Program-made: the position numbers and the translations under genes
Shown: one piece after another, positions 7,912-16,686 of the stretch
How the letters are laid out: each line of letters begins with the position of its first letter
Position numbering within the stretch: the stretch's first letter is position 1
The notes under the pieces: generated by a model
The model's input: only the letters and a program-made list of their open reading frames with translations
What the model was told of the DNA's origin: nothing
The model's database searches: none
Assembly: GCA_900472395.1 (NCBI GenBank)
Contig: UCHV01000024.1
Coordinates: 124,001-188,000, forward strand
Direction: 5' to 3'
DNA: 64,000 nucleotides
Source of the DNA: Hyphomicrobiales bacterium
GTDB taxonomy: Bacteria > Pseudomonadota > Alphaproteobacteria > Rhizobiales > Rhizobiaceae

Positions 7912-9498
7912 TTATTCGTTGATCGTCACGCGGCCGAGTTTCGGCGAGGCATCCGGCGGCACCTCGATGTCGAGATTGTCGCGTACGGCCCAGGTGGTGA
8001 TCTGGTTATGAAGCGGCAGATACAGAGCCTCTTCCTTCACCTGTTTCCACAATTCGGCGATGGTGGCATCGCGCTTGGCAACATCCGTTTCCGCGCCGAG
8101 CGACTCGATCTTCCTGTCGACGGCCGCATTGGAATAGTAGGTGGGGTTATAGGCGCCGTAACGACCTTCACGCGTGTGGATCAGGTCGTTGAAGTTGTAG
8201 GCGCTGTCGAATGTCGGAACGCCCCAGCCATAAAGAAAGAAATCGGTCTTGCGCTCTGTCAGTAGCGGAGAATGCTGGGCGAAGGGGCGGGAGGCAAGCG
8301 TCACCTTGACGCCGATACGACCGAGAAAACCGACGATGGCCTGGGAAATTGCCTCATCGTTGACGTAACGGTTGTTGGGCGTGTCGAGCGTGATGGTGAA
8401 GCCGTCGGGATAACCGGCCTCTGTCAGCAGCGCCTTGGCCTTGGCAACATCAGGCCTGGTATAAGCGTTGAGCTCCTCCGACCAGCCATGCACGAATGGC
8501 GGAACGATGATGCCGGTCGGGATCGAGTTTCCGCGCAAAACGACTTTGTTCAGCGCATCCCGGTCGATCGCCAGATCGAACGCACGGCGCACCCGGACAT
8601 CGTTCAGAGGGTTCTTGTCCTTGATGTTGGAGGACGCGAGCGGCGTATCGTCGACGCGGTAGCCGAGAAAGATCGACCGGTTTTCAGGTCCGCTGGTGAT
8701 CTTGATCCCATCGGTTTTCCTGAGCCGCTCGATATCCTGAACCGGCACGTCCTGCACGAAATCGACCTCGCCGGAGAGAAGTGCCGCAACCCGTGTCGCG
8801 GAATCGGCGATCGGCGTGTAGACGATCTGCGTGACATCCGGCTTGTGACCTTCCCAGTGTTTGTCGAAAGCATCGAGCACCGTGCGGACCCCGACTTCAC
8901 GGGATTTCAGGACATAAGGGCCGCTGCCATTGGTGTTGCGGACAGCGTAATTATCCTTGCCGGCGGCGTAAACCTGCACATCGACGACGTTGTTTTTCTC
9001 CGCCCAGCCCTTGTCGAGGATATAGGTGCCCGTCAGGTTGTTCGGATAGATGAGGTTGGGCGCGCGAAGTTTGACCTCGACGGTGAGATCATCGACGGCC
9101 TTGACCTCGACGACATCGGCGTGGAGCTGGCGCAGGTTGGATTTGTCGGACCGTGCGCGATTGAGCGAGAAGGCCACGTCTTCGGCGGTCAGGTCGGCGC
9201 CATCATGAAATTATACGTCCTTGCGCAGCGCGAACACCCAGGTCGACGGATCGCCATCCTTTACCTTCCACTCGGTGGCAATGCGCGGGATCAGCCCACC
9301 CTTGGCATCACGCCAGACAAGGCTTTCATAGATATGGTTCAGAAGTGCGTGGGTGACGCCATCGTTCTGGGCGTGCGGGTCCAGCGTCAGAGCGTCCGAA
9401 GCCCGTGTCCATCGCACCGTCGCAGCCTCAGCCGCGAGTGTCGTGATGGAAAGGGAAAATACTGCCGCGGCGAGACCCGCAATATGGGCATTTTTCAT
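7912..9498 (-). pseudogene. Family 5 ABC substrate-binding protein with one in-frame stop
   Basis: The ATG at 9498 opens MKNAHIAGLAAAVFSLSITT with a signal peptide, then RWTRASDALTLDPHAQND, the family 5 (SBP_bac_5) start. The frame reads VFALRKDV and then TAA at 9211-9213, continuing FHDGADLTAEDVAFSLNRAR in the same frame to 7912. The family consensus at this point is LRKDVKFHDG, so one base change of AAA or AAG to TAA accounts for it. Everything after is intact, 433 further codons including NDVRVRRAFDLAIDRDALN. Either a recent nonsense mutation or a sequencing error; if real, only a 95-residue fragment is secreted unless readthrough occurs. Confidence 0.9.
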
Positions 9499-9554
9499 GG
9501 AGGATCTCCGTATCCTTTGCTCGCCGCTCAAGGAAAATCCTTTCGTCAGCATTA

Positions 9555-9572
9555 GTCGAGTAAATCAATAGA
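9555..9572. promoter_or_regulatory. Candidate operator upstream of the broken binding-protein gene
   Basis: GTCGA at 9555-9559 and TAGA at 9569-9572 with nine bases between, a weaker copy of the TCTA-N9-TAGA repeat, 57 bp upstream of the ATG at 9498. The rest of the 200-bp gap to 9699 holds no gene. Confidence 0.3.
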
Positions 9573-9698
9573 ATATCGTGTCGAACAGAAAAATCCTTTG
9601 TATTTTCACAGTGTTTGGAGATTGTTTGCGCTGCCGATTGCTGGCCAAGCGGTAACGGATTTGGGGAAGGGCAGGAGGTTGCGCCCTTCCCGGCAGGC

Positions 9699-10970
9699 TT
9701 AGGCCGCACGCGGCAGGCCGAGATTGCCACTCAGCGTGCCGTGACTGTAATCCTTCCGATACACGCCCCATTCCTGCAGATGGGGGATGACTTTTTCGAC
9801 GAATTCGTCGAAGCCGGTGGGCGTGAGATGCGGCGCGAAAACGAACCCGTCGGCGGCATTTTCCTGCACATAGCGGTTGATCTCGCGGGCCACCGTTTCG
9901 CCCGTGCCGACGAACTGCTTGCGTGCCGTGATCTTGATCACCAGTTGCCGGATGCTGAGCTTTTCGTGTTCGGCGATCTCGCGCCATTTGCGGGCGGTCT
10001 CCAACCGGTCGTCGACGCGGCTTGCGCGGCCCTGGGCCAGCGCCGGCGTCGAGACTTCGGGATCGATCTGCGGCAACGGCCCTTCGGGATCATAAGTGGA
10101 GAGATCGCGGTTCCAGACTTGCTCCAGAAACACGATGGCATTTTTCGGGCTGACCTGCTGCAGGCGGATTGCCTGCAGGTTTTCCTCGGCCTCTTCCTGG
10201 CTGTCGCCCAGCGCAAAGGCGGCGCCGGGTAGAATTTTCAGGTCGTTTTCACTCCGTCCGTGCCGGGCAAGTCTACCCTTCACATCCCGGTAGAAGGCCT
10301 GTCCTTCTTCCAGAGTTCCGTGGCGGGAATAGATGAGATCCGCATGGCTTGCCGCAAGGTCGCGCCCCGTATCGGAATCGCCCGCCTGCGCGATGACCGG
10401 TCCGCCCCGCGGCGAAGGCGGCAAATCGGTACGGCCGACAATGTCGAAATGTTTGGACTTGACCACAAACTCCCCGCCTTGCCAGATCGCACGGGCCGCA
10501 TCGATGAATTCCCGCGCGCGCTCATAGCGTTCGGCAAATGGCAGGTGATCACCCCGGCGAAAATTCGCACCGGTAAAGGCGCCGGGCGAGGTGACCACGT
10601 TCCAACCTGCGCGACCACCCGAGAGGGTATCGAGCGTCGCCATCTGCCGGGCCAGCGGATAGGGTTCGTTGAACGTGGTCGTCAATGTACCGATCAGACC
10701 GATGTTGCTTGTGACGGCTGCGAGGGCTGTGAGGATCGCCAGGGTGTTGGGACGGCCGACGACATCGAGTTCGTGAAAGCGCCCCTTCTGCTCACGAACG
10801 CGCAATCCTTCGGCCAAAAAGATGAAATCGAGTTTTCCGCGCTCCACCGTTTCGGCGAAGTGCCGGAAGGAGGAAAAGTCGATCTGACTGCCGGCGGCCG
10901 GATCGCTCCAGACCGTGAAATTGTTGACGCCCGGAAACTGCGCGCCAAGGATGACTTTCTTTTTCGACAT
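9699..10970 (-). CDS. FMN-dependent monooxygenase, NtaA/SnaA/DmoA family
   Basis: A 423-residue class C flavin monooxygenase using FMNH2 from a separate reductase to oxygenate a small organic substrate. The family includes nitrilotriacetate, dibenzothiophene sulfone and dimethyl sulfide monooxygenases. Diagnostic stretches are NNFTVWSDPAAGSQIDFSSF, FIFLAEGLRVREQKG, LTTTFNEPYPLARQMATLD, TLSGGRAGWNVVTSPGAF and YERAREFIDAARAIW, ending FVEKVIPHLQEWGVYRKDY and LSGNLGLP. It sits between two other luciferase-like genes upstream and the transporter downstream, which suggests that the imported compound is its substrate. The exact substrate cannot be read from sequence. Confidence 0.92.
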   Translation of the reverse strand: MSKKKVILGAQFPGVNNFTVWSDPAAGSQIDFSSFRHFAETVERGKLDFIFLAEGLRVREQKGRFHELDVVGRPNTLAILTALAAVTSNIGLIGTLTTTFNEPYPLARQMATLDTLSGGRAGWNVVTSPGAFTGANFRRGDHLPFAERYERAREFIDAARAIWQGGEFVVKSKHFDIVGRTDLPPSPRGGPVIAQAGDSDTGRDLAASHADLIYSRHGTLEEGQAFYRDVKGRLARHGRSENDLKILPGAAFALGDSQEEAEENLQAIRLQQVSPKNAIVFLEQVWNRDLSTYDPEGPLPQIDPEVSTPALAQGRASRVDDRLETARKWREIAEHEKLSIRQLVIKITARKQFVGTGETVAREINRYVQENAADGFVFAPHLTPTGFDEFVEKVIPHLQEWGVYRKDYSHGTLSGNLGLPRAA

Positions 10971-10987
10971 GGTGTGCTCCGGGTTTG

Positions 10988-12001
10988 TCAGGCGGCGTGG
11001 ACGTAACGATTGGCGGCGGCGGGCAAGGCGAGGCGTTCTCGCAGCGTTTTTGCCTGATGCGTCTGGCCTATTCCGGCCGCTCGCAGTGCCGGCAGCAGAT
11101 GATCGACAATCGGGATGAGGTCGCGCTCTGGCCGAACCGGCAGGAGGCGGATGCCCGAAAGCCCTTTAAAGGCCCATTGGCGCACGCGTGCGGCGACGTT
11201 TTCTGCCTCCGTTTTCCAGTGCAGTTCAGTTTTTGATTCTCCGGCATCGATATCGATATCGGCGAAATAACGTAGGCCCGGCTGTACGGCCGATGCTGCC
11301 TTCAGTAGCAAGGGTAGGTCGTTTAGGCCGGTGCGCAGGAAGACCACATCCACATCGGCTTTGCCGCCAGCGGCATTCCCAGCACCTACGGTCGCGGCGA
11401 TGATCGGCTGACCTTGTGGCGGACGCGGCGTGATGGACGGACCGAGCACGCTGAAATTCGAGCCCTTGAAATCGACGTAACGCAACTTGGCGCCGTCCAC
11501 GAAACGCTGACTTTCCGGGTCTCGGATCACCGCGTCATCCTCCCAGCTGTCCCATAACCGTCGGATAACATCGATCGCTTCATCGAAATCCTGGTCGAGC
11601 GACTGCCGGTCGTCCGCCGGATAACCGTTGAGCGGACCCGTCGCGCGTTTGGCGGCGGCAATCTGCTCATCATCCAGAGTTTGTGCGAGAAGTCCCGCCC
11701 GCCCTTCGGTCACATAGTCGAGTGTCGCAATAGCGGTCGAGACATGGAAAGGCTCCAGCACATTGACCGGCGCGCCCGCAAGAATTCCCGCGTGCCGGGT
11801 TCTGGCGCCGAGCCAGTTTGCAAACAGAATGGCGTCGAGCCCACCGCCGTCAGGTCGGGCAAAACGGTCTTCCAGGGTAATAAGGTCAATGGCCGCATCA
11901 AGCCGCTGCAAAAGACCATCCGGTCCGGTTTCATGGTGGAAGAAGTTGCGGGATCCGGCGTCGAGTCCGATGCCGATATGAAAGGGCGTATCCAGGGTCA
12001 T
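10988..12001 (-). CDS. Luciferase-like flavin-dependent oxidoreductase
   Basis: A 337-residue member of the bacterial luciferase-like (LLM) superfamily. Seen are FHIGIGLDAGS at the start, AILFANWLGARTRHAG, NVLEPFHVSTAIATLDYVTE, GRAGLLAQTL, and the barrel segment IITPRPPQGQPIIAATVGAG-like sequence (PSITPRPPQGQPIIAATV). It is 17 bp upstream of the NtaA-type gene and 39 bp downstream of another LLM gene, so the three are one operon with the GNAT gene. The shorter active-site loop compared with NtaA suggests a distinct substrate or an auxiliary role. Confidence 0.88.
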   Translation of the reverse strand: MTLDTPFHIGIGLDAGSRNFFHHETGPDGLLQRLDAAIDLITLEDRFARPDGGGLDAILFANWLGARTRHAGILAGAPVNVLEPFHVSTAIATLDYVTEGRAGLLAQTLDDEQIAAAKRATGPLNGYPADDRQSLDQDFDEAIDVIRRLWDSWEDDAVIRDPESQRFVDGAKLRYVDFKGSNFSVLGPSITPRPPQGQPIIAATVGAGNAAGGKADVDVVFLRTGLNDLPLLLKAASAVQPGLRYFADIDIDAGESKTELHWKTEAENVAARVRQWAFKGLSGIRLLPVRPERDLIPIVDHLLPALRAAGIGQTHQAKTLRERLALPAAANRYVHAA

Positions 12002-12040
12002 GATGTGCCTTCAGGAAAAGGTTCGGTTGAAGCGGGCTGG

Positions 12041-13063
12041 TCAACTGGCGTTACGCAGGCGCGGCTGGGCCGCGGCGATCGTCGGGAACAACCGTGTGAA
12101 ATCCCCGATGATCTGGCCGTAATCTTCCGCCGAAAATTCGTAAGGCAGTTCGAGCCTGAACTCGGAGACGAGCGGCAGGACCGAATCTCGCGACAGATGC
12201 TCGCGGATTTCATCCGTGGTGCCGATAATGTCTGGCAGGAAGAGTGTGCGGCGCGGGCCATGGGCAGTCTTGGTGCGTTCCGTACGGGCGGCGACAAAAT
12301 CCGCATATTTTTGACGCGTGGTCGGGCTGGCGCTGTCGGTCGGCAGGATCACGCGGCCAAGGGCAACGCGCGGCGGACGCGGATGCGTCCATTCCTGGCG
12401 GAAGCGTGTGATCAGCGCTGCCTGCGCGGTGAGGAAATCATCCGTGCCTTCGCCGCTGACAATGTTGCCGGTGAGAAGGTTGAAACCTGCCTGTCCTGCC
12501 CAGCGGGCAGAATTCTGCGAGCCGCCGCCATACCACAAGCGGTTGACAAGCCCCGGCGCGATCGGCCGCAGGCGCGGTGTCTGCGCCCCCGCCGCGTTCC
12601 CCGATGCCTGTGTGTCCGAAAGCCGCTGCGATTGCAGGGCGCGGGCCAGTTTTTCCGCCCGGCCATGGCTATAGTCAGCCTGCGGTGCGTCATCGACGTA
12701 ATCGGCGATCAGATCGGCAAAGGGTGGTGCCCCGACCGATACGCCGACATTCAGGCGACCACCAGACAGGATGTCCACTGTTGCAAGATCCTCGGCGAGA
12801 CGAAACGGGTTTTCGTAACCGAGCTGAATGACGGCGGTGCCGAGCCCGATGGTTTTCGTGCGCTGGGATGCTGCCGCCAGAAAGGTGGCGGCTGAGGAAA
12901 TGCCGCGCTCCAGATGGCGTTGGCGCACCAGTGCACCGGAATACCCGAGCCTCTCGCCGAGCTCGATCAATTGCAGGGTTTCCTCGATCCCCCTGGCGGG
13001 ATTGTCGTCATCGTAATTGCCGGGAACGAGGAATGAAAATTTCGAAATGTGGGAAAGCGGCAT
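12041..13063 (-). CDS. Luciferase-like flavin-dependent oxidoreductase
   Basis: A 340-residue LLM-superfamily flavoenzyme starting MPLSHISKFSFLVPGN; this ATG at 13063 is preferred to an upstream in-frame TTG because neither has a strong ribosome site and the protein aligns from here. Seen are RQRHLERGISSAATFLAAAS, TIGLGTAVIQLGYENPFRLA, EDLATVDILSGGRLNVGVSV and WYGGGSQNSARWAGQAGFNL, all standard for the family (TIM barrel, FMN phosphate contacts). It is the second gene of a minus-strand operon after the acetyltransferase. Substrate unknown. Confidence 0.88.
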   Translation of the reverse strand: MPLSHISKFSFLVPGNYDDDNPARGIEETLQLIELGERLGYSGALVRQRHLERGISSAATFLAAASQRTKTIGLGTAVIQLGYENPFRLAEDLATVDILSGGRLNVGVSVGAPPFADLIADYVDDAPQADYSHGRAEKLARALQSQRLSDTQASGNAAGAQTPRLRPIAPGLVNRLWYGGGSQNSARWAGQAGFNLLTGNIVSGEGTDDFLTAQAALITRFRQEWTHPRPPRVALGRVILPTDSASPTTRQKYADFVAARTERTKTAHGPRRTLFLPDIIGTTDEIREHLSRDSVLPLVSEFRLELPYEFSAEDYGQIIGDFTRLFPTIAAAQPRLRNAS

Positions 13064-13114
13064 GGCGACTCGCAAATGGTAAGAGCGGGGATGATGGTGA
13101 AGTCAAGCGGAGGG

Positions 13115-13744
13115 TCACGCTGCTGAAAGCGTGCGATGGTGTGCAAGTCGGGCGAGGATCTTCTCCTCCTGCGCGGCCTTGAGCGCCTTCACGCGCTGCG
13201 TCGCCGCGTCGAACGAGGCGGCTGGCGGATAGACGGGCGTTGCCGGCCTCTGTCCGGCCTGCGCGCCTATATGTTTTTCGAAGGGCAACGATCGATAGAG
13301 CTGTGGATCGGCATGCGGTTCGAAAAGCGGTCGGTATCCGAGGCTGAGATACAGGCCGACGGCTTCCGGTTGGCGAAAACCCGTCGACAGATAGGCGCGG
13401 GTGTAACCGAGGCTGGCAGCGCTTTCTTCAAGAGCCAGCATGATGCGCCGGGCAAGCCCTTGTCTGCGCAGTAATGGATCCGTCCAGATCCGCTTGATCT
13501 CGGCGGTCTCGTCGTCATGGCTCATGAAGGCGCCGCCGGCGATGGTTCTTCCGTCACGTTGCAAAAGAAGGAAATCGCCGAGCGGCGGCGCATTGATCCC
13601 GTCCGGATACCGGAAGAGTTCAGTCCTTGCGCCACCGGGCCGGCTGTCGGCACCGTAGCGACCATCATATTCGCTGATCAGCCCCTCGATGAGCGGCTGG
13701 GTGGCAGGATCGAGAAGGGTGGACCGGATGATGATGTCGGGCAT
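13115..13744 (-). CDS. GNAT-family N-acetyltransferase
   Basis: A 209-residue protein with a GNAT acetyl-CoA-binding domain at about residues 60-150. Motif A is visible as LLRRQGLARRIMLALEESAA and motif B as LSTGFRQPEAVGLYLSLGYR. The N-terminus (MPDIIIRSTLLDPATQPLIE) includes GLISEYDGRYG, a sequence common to small GNAT proteins in rhizobia. The C-terminal 40 residues are probably disordered. Acetyltransferases of this type often sit in sulfur-scavenging operons with luciferase-like monooxygenases, perhaps detoxifying or modifying the substrate, but the acceptor is unknown. It is the first gene of its operon and divergent from 13976. Confidence 0.88.
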   Translation of the reverse strand: MPDIIIRSTLLDPATQPLIEGLISEYDGRYGADSRPGGARTELFRYPDGINAPPLGDFLLLQRDGRTIAGGAFMSHDDETAEIKRIWTDPLLRRQGLARRIMLALEESAASLGYTRAYLSTGFRQPEAVGLYLSLGYRPLFEPHADPQLYRSLPFEKHIGAQAGQRPATPVYPPAASFDAATQRVKALKAAQEEKILARLAHHRTLSAA

Positions 13745-13870
13745 GACTTTCCTCGCAAGGGGCGATGGCCGGCTGTCCAGACGGTTTTCCTTCAGGCGCC
13801 CTCATAGAAGACCCGCCCCCGCCCCAGCCGCGCGTAAAGCATGAAGCAAGCAGGCAGGGCTTGGCGCGGC

Positions 13871-13908
13871 ACGATGTTTTATTGTGCAGCCGAATTAGGA
13901 AACATCGT
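13871..13908. repeat. Nine-base inverted repeat with 20-base loop in divergent promoter region
   Basis: ACGATGTTT at 13871-13879 and AAACATCGT at 13900-13908 are perfect inverted arms. The repeat lies between the divergent acetyltransferase and monooxygenase genes, upstream of the candidate operator at 13922. It could be a regulator site or a leader stem-loop. No other gene is seen in 13745-13975. Confidence 0.4.
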
Positions 13909-13921
13909 TGCTCGATTAATA

Positions 13922-13938
13922 GTCTACAAAAAATATAG
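13922..13938. promoter_or_regulatory. Candidate operator GTCTAC-N8-TAG upstream of MsnO8-type gene
   Basis: GTCTAC at 13922-13927 with TAG at 13936-13938, about 38 bp upstream of the ATG at 13976. The left arm is identical to the perfect repeat at 2559, which precedes the decayed paralogue of the same gene, so conservation by descent or by function is likely. Confidence 0.4.
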
Positions 13939-13975
13939 CTTTTATCAATTCGACCGATCGACCATAGGAGCATCG

Positions 13976-14977
13976 ATGACATTTGGTTTGAGCTTCCTCG
14001 ACAAGAGCCCGATCGATGGTGATGAAAGCGCCGCTTCGGCGCTTCAACGCACCGTGGCGCTGGCCAAGAGCGCCGAGAGCCATGGCTTCAAGCGCTTCTG
14101 GGTGGCCGAACACCATAATGCGCCGAAACTCGCCAGTTCTTCGCCCGAAGTGCTGATCGGTTTTCTTCTGGCGCAGACCAAGCGCATCAGTATCGGCTCC
14201 GGTGGCGTGATGTTGCAGCATTACAGTGCCTACAAGGTCGCCGAAAATTTCAATATGCTCGCCTCTCTCGCACCGGGACGTGTCGATCTGGGCATCGGTA
14301 AAGCGCCGGGCGGCATGCCGCTTTCGACGCGTGCGCTTCAAAGCGCATACGATCCTTCGGCCAAGCCCTCATTCGAAGTACAGCTTGCCGATCTCGATCG
14401 CCTTACACACCCGTTGGACGCTGCGGCGGCAGAAGAAGACAGGCTTGCGGCCTATCCCGTCCCATCCACGCCACCCAATCGCTTCCTCCTTGGCGCAAGC
14501 CCTGAAAGCGCAAGGCTCGCTGCCGGTCTCGGCTGGAGTTTTGTCTATGCCGGTCACATCAACGGCGATGAACGGGCTGTTGCGCAGACACTTGCGGCTT
14601 ACAGGGAAGCGGGCGGCACATATGCCGTCCTCGCCGCCGCCGTCGTTGTAGCAGATACGGATCAGGCTGCCGCAGCGCTCAATGTCGAAGGCCGTCGCTT
14701 CCGTGTTGAAATCGCTGGTGGGCAGGGCGTCAATGTCGGCAGCCACCAGCAGGCGCTGGAATACATTCGGCAGACGGGAGCTTCCAGCTACCGCATCGAG
14801 GAAAGATCGCCACTGATTATCCGCGGCTCCGCCTCCACCGTTCAGGCGCAGTTACAAGGGCTTCACCGCCTCCATGGTGTCGAGGAATTCATCATCGATG
14901 TCCCGGTTGCCGACGGTGCGCATCGGCTCAAGGCAATCGAACATCTGGCGACAGTCGGCCGTTCGCTTGCAGCGTGA
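13976..14977 (+). CDS. Luciferase-like monooxygenase, MsnO8 family
   Basis: A 333-residue LLM-class flavin monooxygenase of the MsnO8 type. The ATG at 13976 follows AGGAG by five bases, and MTFGLSFLDKSPIDGDESA is the conserved family start; an upstream ATG at 13841 has no such support. Diagnostic segments: FWVAEHHNAPKLASSSPEV, IGSGGVMLQHYSAYKVAENF, SLAPGRVDLGIGKAPGG, RFLLGASPESARLAAGLG and LHRLHGVEEFIIDVPVADG. It is the first gene of a plus-strand operon with two binding proteins and a transporter, implying oxidation of the imported compound. A decayed paralogue is at 2614-3595. Confidence 0.93.
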   Translation: MTFGLSFLDKSPIDGDESAASALQRTVALAKSAESHGFKRFWVAEHHNAPKLASSSPEVLIGFLLAQTKRISIGSGGVMLQHYSAYKVAENFNMLASLAPGRVDLGIGKAPGGMPLSTRALQSAYDPSAKPSFEVQLADLDRLTHPLDAAAAEEDRLAAYPVPSTPPNRFLLGASPESARLAAGLGWSFVYAGHINGDERAVAQTLAAYREAGGTYAVLAAAVVVADTDQAAAALNVEGRRFRVEIAGGQGVNVGSHQQALEYIRQTGASSYRIEERSPLIIRGSASTVQAQLQGLHRLHGVEEFIIDVPVADGAHRLKAIEHLATVGRSLAA

Positions 14978-15011
14978 TTTCAAAAACAAACGGCTATCCG
15001 AGGGATTTGGC

Positions 15012-16649
15012 ATGGTAACGAGACGTCACTTCATCCTTGCAACCGGCGCGACGGCGCTTTTGGCAACAACCGGCATTGCCATCGGTGCCGAAGCTGCAGC
15101 GGAGGCGCCGGTTAGCGGCGGCTCGTTGACATGGGCCGTAGAAACGGAACCGAGTACGCTCAACCCACACCTGAACGGTCAGGCCAAGGCGAAGCTCATT
15201 CTGCGCAACGCCTATGAGGGACTTCTGGCGCGCACACCGGAAGGCGGCTACGTGTCTTGGCTGGCCAGAAGCTATTCCATCTCCGATGACGGACTGGAAT
15301 ATACGTTCAAGCTTCGCGAGAACGTGAGCTTCAGCGACGGCGAAAAATTCGATGCCGCAGCGGTGGCGTTCAATCTGGAGCGCGTGAAGGATGTCACCTA
15401 TTCCACCGGCAACAGCTCCGGCCATCTGACACACGTCCGCGAGGCCGTGGCGCTCGACGAACATACGGTGGTGATCCGGCTTGCCCGTGTCTATTCGCCC
15501 TTCCTCGATGGTGTTTCGGGTATCGAGATACTCTCGCCGAAATCCTTTTCGTCGTCACAGCTGAAATCCGGTGGGCCGGAAATAGCGGGTACCGGCCCCT
15601 TCATCATCGACCGTTACGTCAAGGGTCAGGAAATCCGATTTGTCAGAAACCCGAATTATAACTGGGCACCGGAAAACGCCGGCCACCAGGGCCCCGCTTA
15701 TCTGGATGAGGTGATCTATCGTTTCCTGCCGGAATCAGCTGTGCGCAGTGGCGCCTTGTCTTCCGGTCAGGTGCAGGTGATCGAAGGCGTTCCCGGTAAT
15801 GATGCCGGTCTTTTCCGCGACGACCCGGAATTTTCCTATCAAACGGCGATCAATACCGGCACGCCCTATACACTTTATCTGAACACCCACCATGGCCTGA
15901 CAGCGGACCTGACGATACGCAAGGCATTCCAGGCTTCGATCGATGTCGATCAGGTGCTGCAATCGGTTTATCGCGGTGAGCGGCTGCGGGCATGGGGCAT
16001 TCTCACCCCTGCCGATACCGATTTTTACGACAGGAGCATCGAAGGCGCCTACGGATTCGACGTGAAACTCGCCAATCGCCTGCTTGATGAGGCAGGTTGG
16101 AGCGAACGCGACGGCGACGGTTTTCGCGTTAAGGACGGCAAGCGGCTGACGATCGAGGTCGTGCAGTCACAGGCAACGGTGCGCGACCAGCGCGACATCC
16201 TTCTGCAGGCCGTTCAGGCACAGGCGCGCCAGAATGCCGGCATCGATATCGCCCTGCAGTATGTCGATGCCGGAACCTATACCACCCGTCAGAAGGACGG
16301 GCAGTACGGCATCATCCCCAACTCGACGACCACGCAGGAAAACGGCGTCACCATCTATTTCCATTATCTGCCTCGCGACAAGGGTGGATCCATCAACTAC
16401 AGCCGCACCGAAGCCCCGCAAGTGTCTGCCTGGCTCGATGAAGCCGCCTCAACGCTCGATCCGAAAAAACGCTTCGAGATCTACGCAAAACTGCAGCGCT
16501 ACGCCATCGTCGAGCAGGTGCTCGGTCTGCCGCTTTATGTGCCGGACGACCAGATCGCCGCCAGTGGCGAGGTCAAGGGCGTTGGTTTCCGCCCCTTCAA
16601 ACGTCTTCCAGAAAACGCCTACGACATCTGGCTTCAGCAAAACGCCTGA
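15012..16649 (+). CDS. Family 5 ABC substrate-binding protein, first of a tandem pair
   Basis: A 545-residue periplasmic receptor (SBP_bac_5). The ATG at 15012 gives MVTRRHFILATGATALLATT, a Tat-like or Sec signal with TRRHF, and the mature start GGSLTWAVETEPSTLNPHLN. Further hallmarks are YTFKLRENVSFSDGEKFDA, GTGPFIIDRYVKGQEIRF and DLTIRKAFQASIDVDQVLQ. It is followed after 37 bp by a close paralogue that shares many segments in register. Two receptors for one permease pair suggest that the importer handles two related ligands. Confidence 0.95.
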   Translation: MVTRRHFILATGATALLATTGIAIGAEAAAEAPVSGGSLTWAVETEPSTLNPHLNGQAKAKLILRNAYEGLLARTPEGGYVSWLARSYSISDDGLEYTFKLRENVSFSDGEKFDAAAVAFNLERVKDVTYSTGNSSGHLTHVREAVALDEHTVVIRLARVYSPFLDGVSGIEILSPKSFSSSQLKSGGPEIAGTGPFIIDRYVKGQEIRFVRNPNYNWAPENAGHQGPAYLDEVIYRFLPESAVRSGALSSGQVQVIEGVPGNDAGLFRDDPEFSYQTAINTGTPYTLYLNTHHGLTADLTIRKAFQASIDVDQVLQSVYRGERLRAWGILTPADTDFYDRSIEGAYGFDVKLANRLLDEAGWSERDGDGFRVKDGKRLTIEVVQSQATVRDQRDILLQAVQAQARQNAGIDIALQYVDAGTYTTRQKDGQYGIIPNSTTTQENGVTIYFHYLPRDKGGSINYSRTEAPQVSAWLDEAASTLDPKKRFEIYAKLQRYAIVEQVLGLPLYVPDDQIAASGEVKGVGFRPFKRLPENAYDIWLQQNA

Positions 16650-16686
16650 CCCGTCTGTGGTTCACCATCTTTCACGGAGTTTACGC

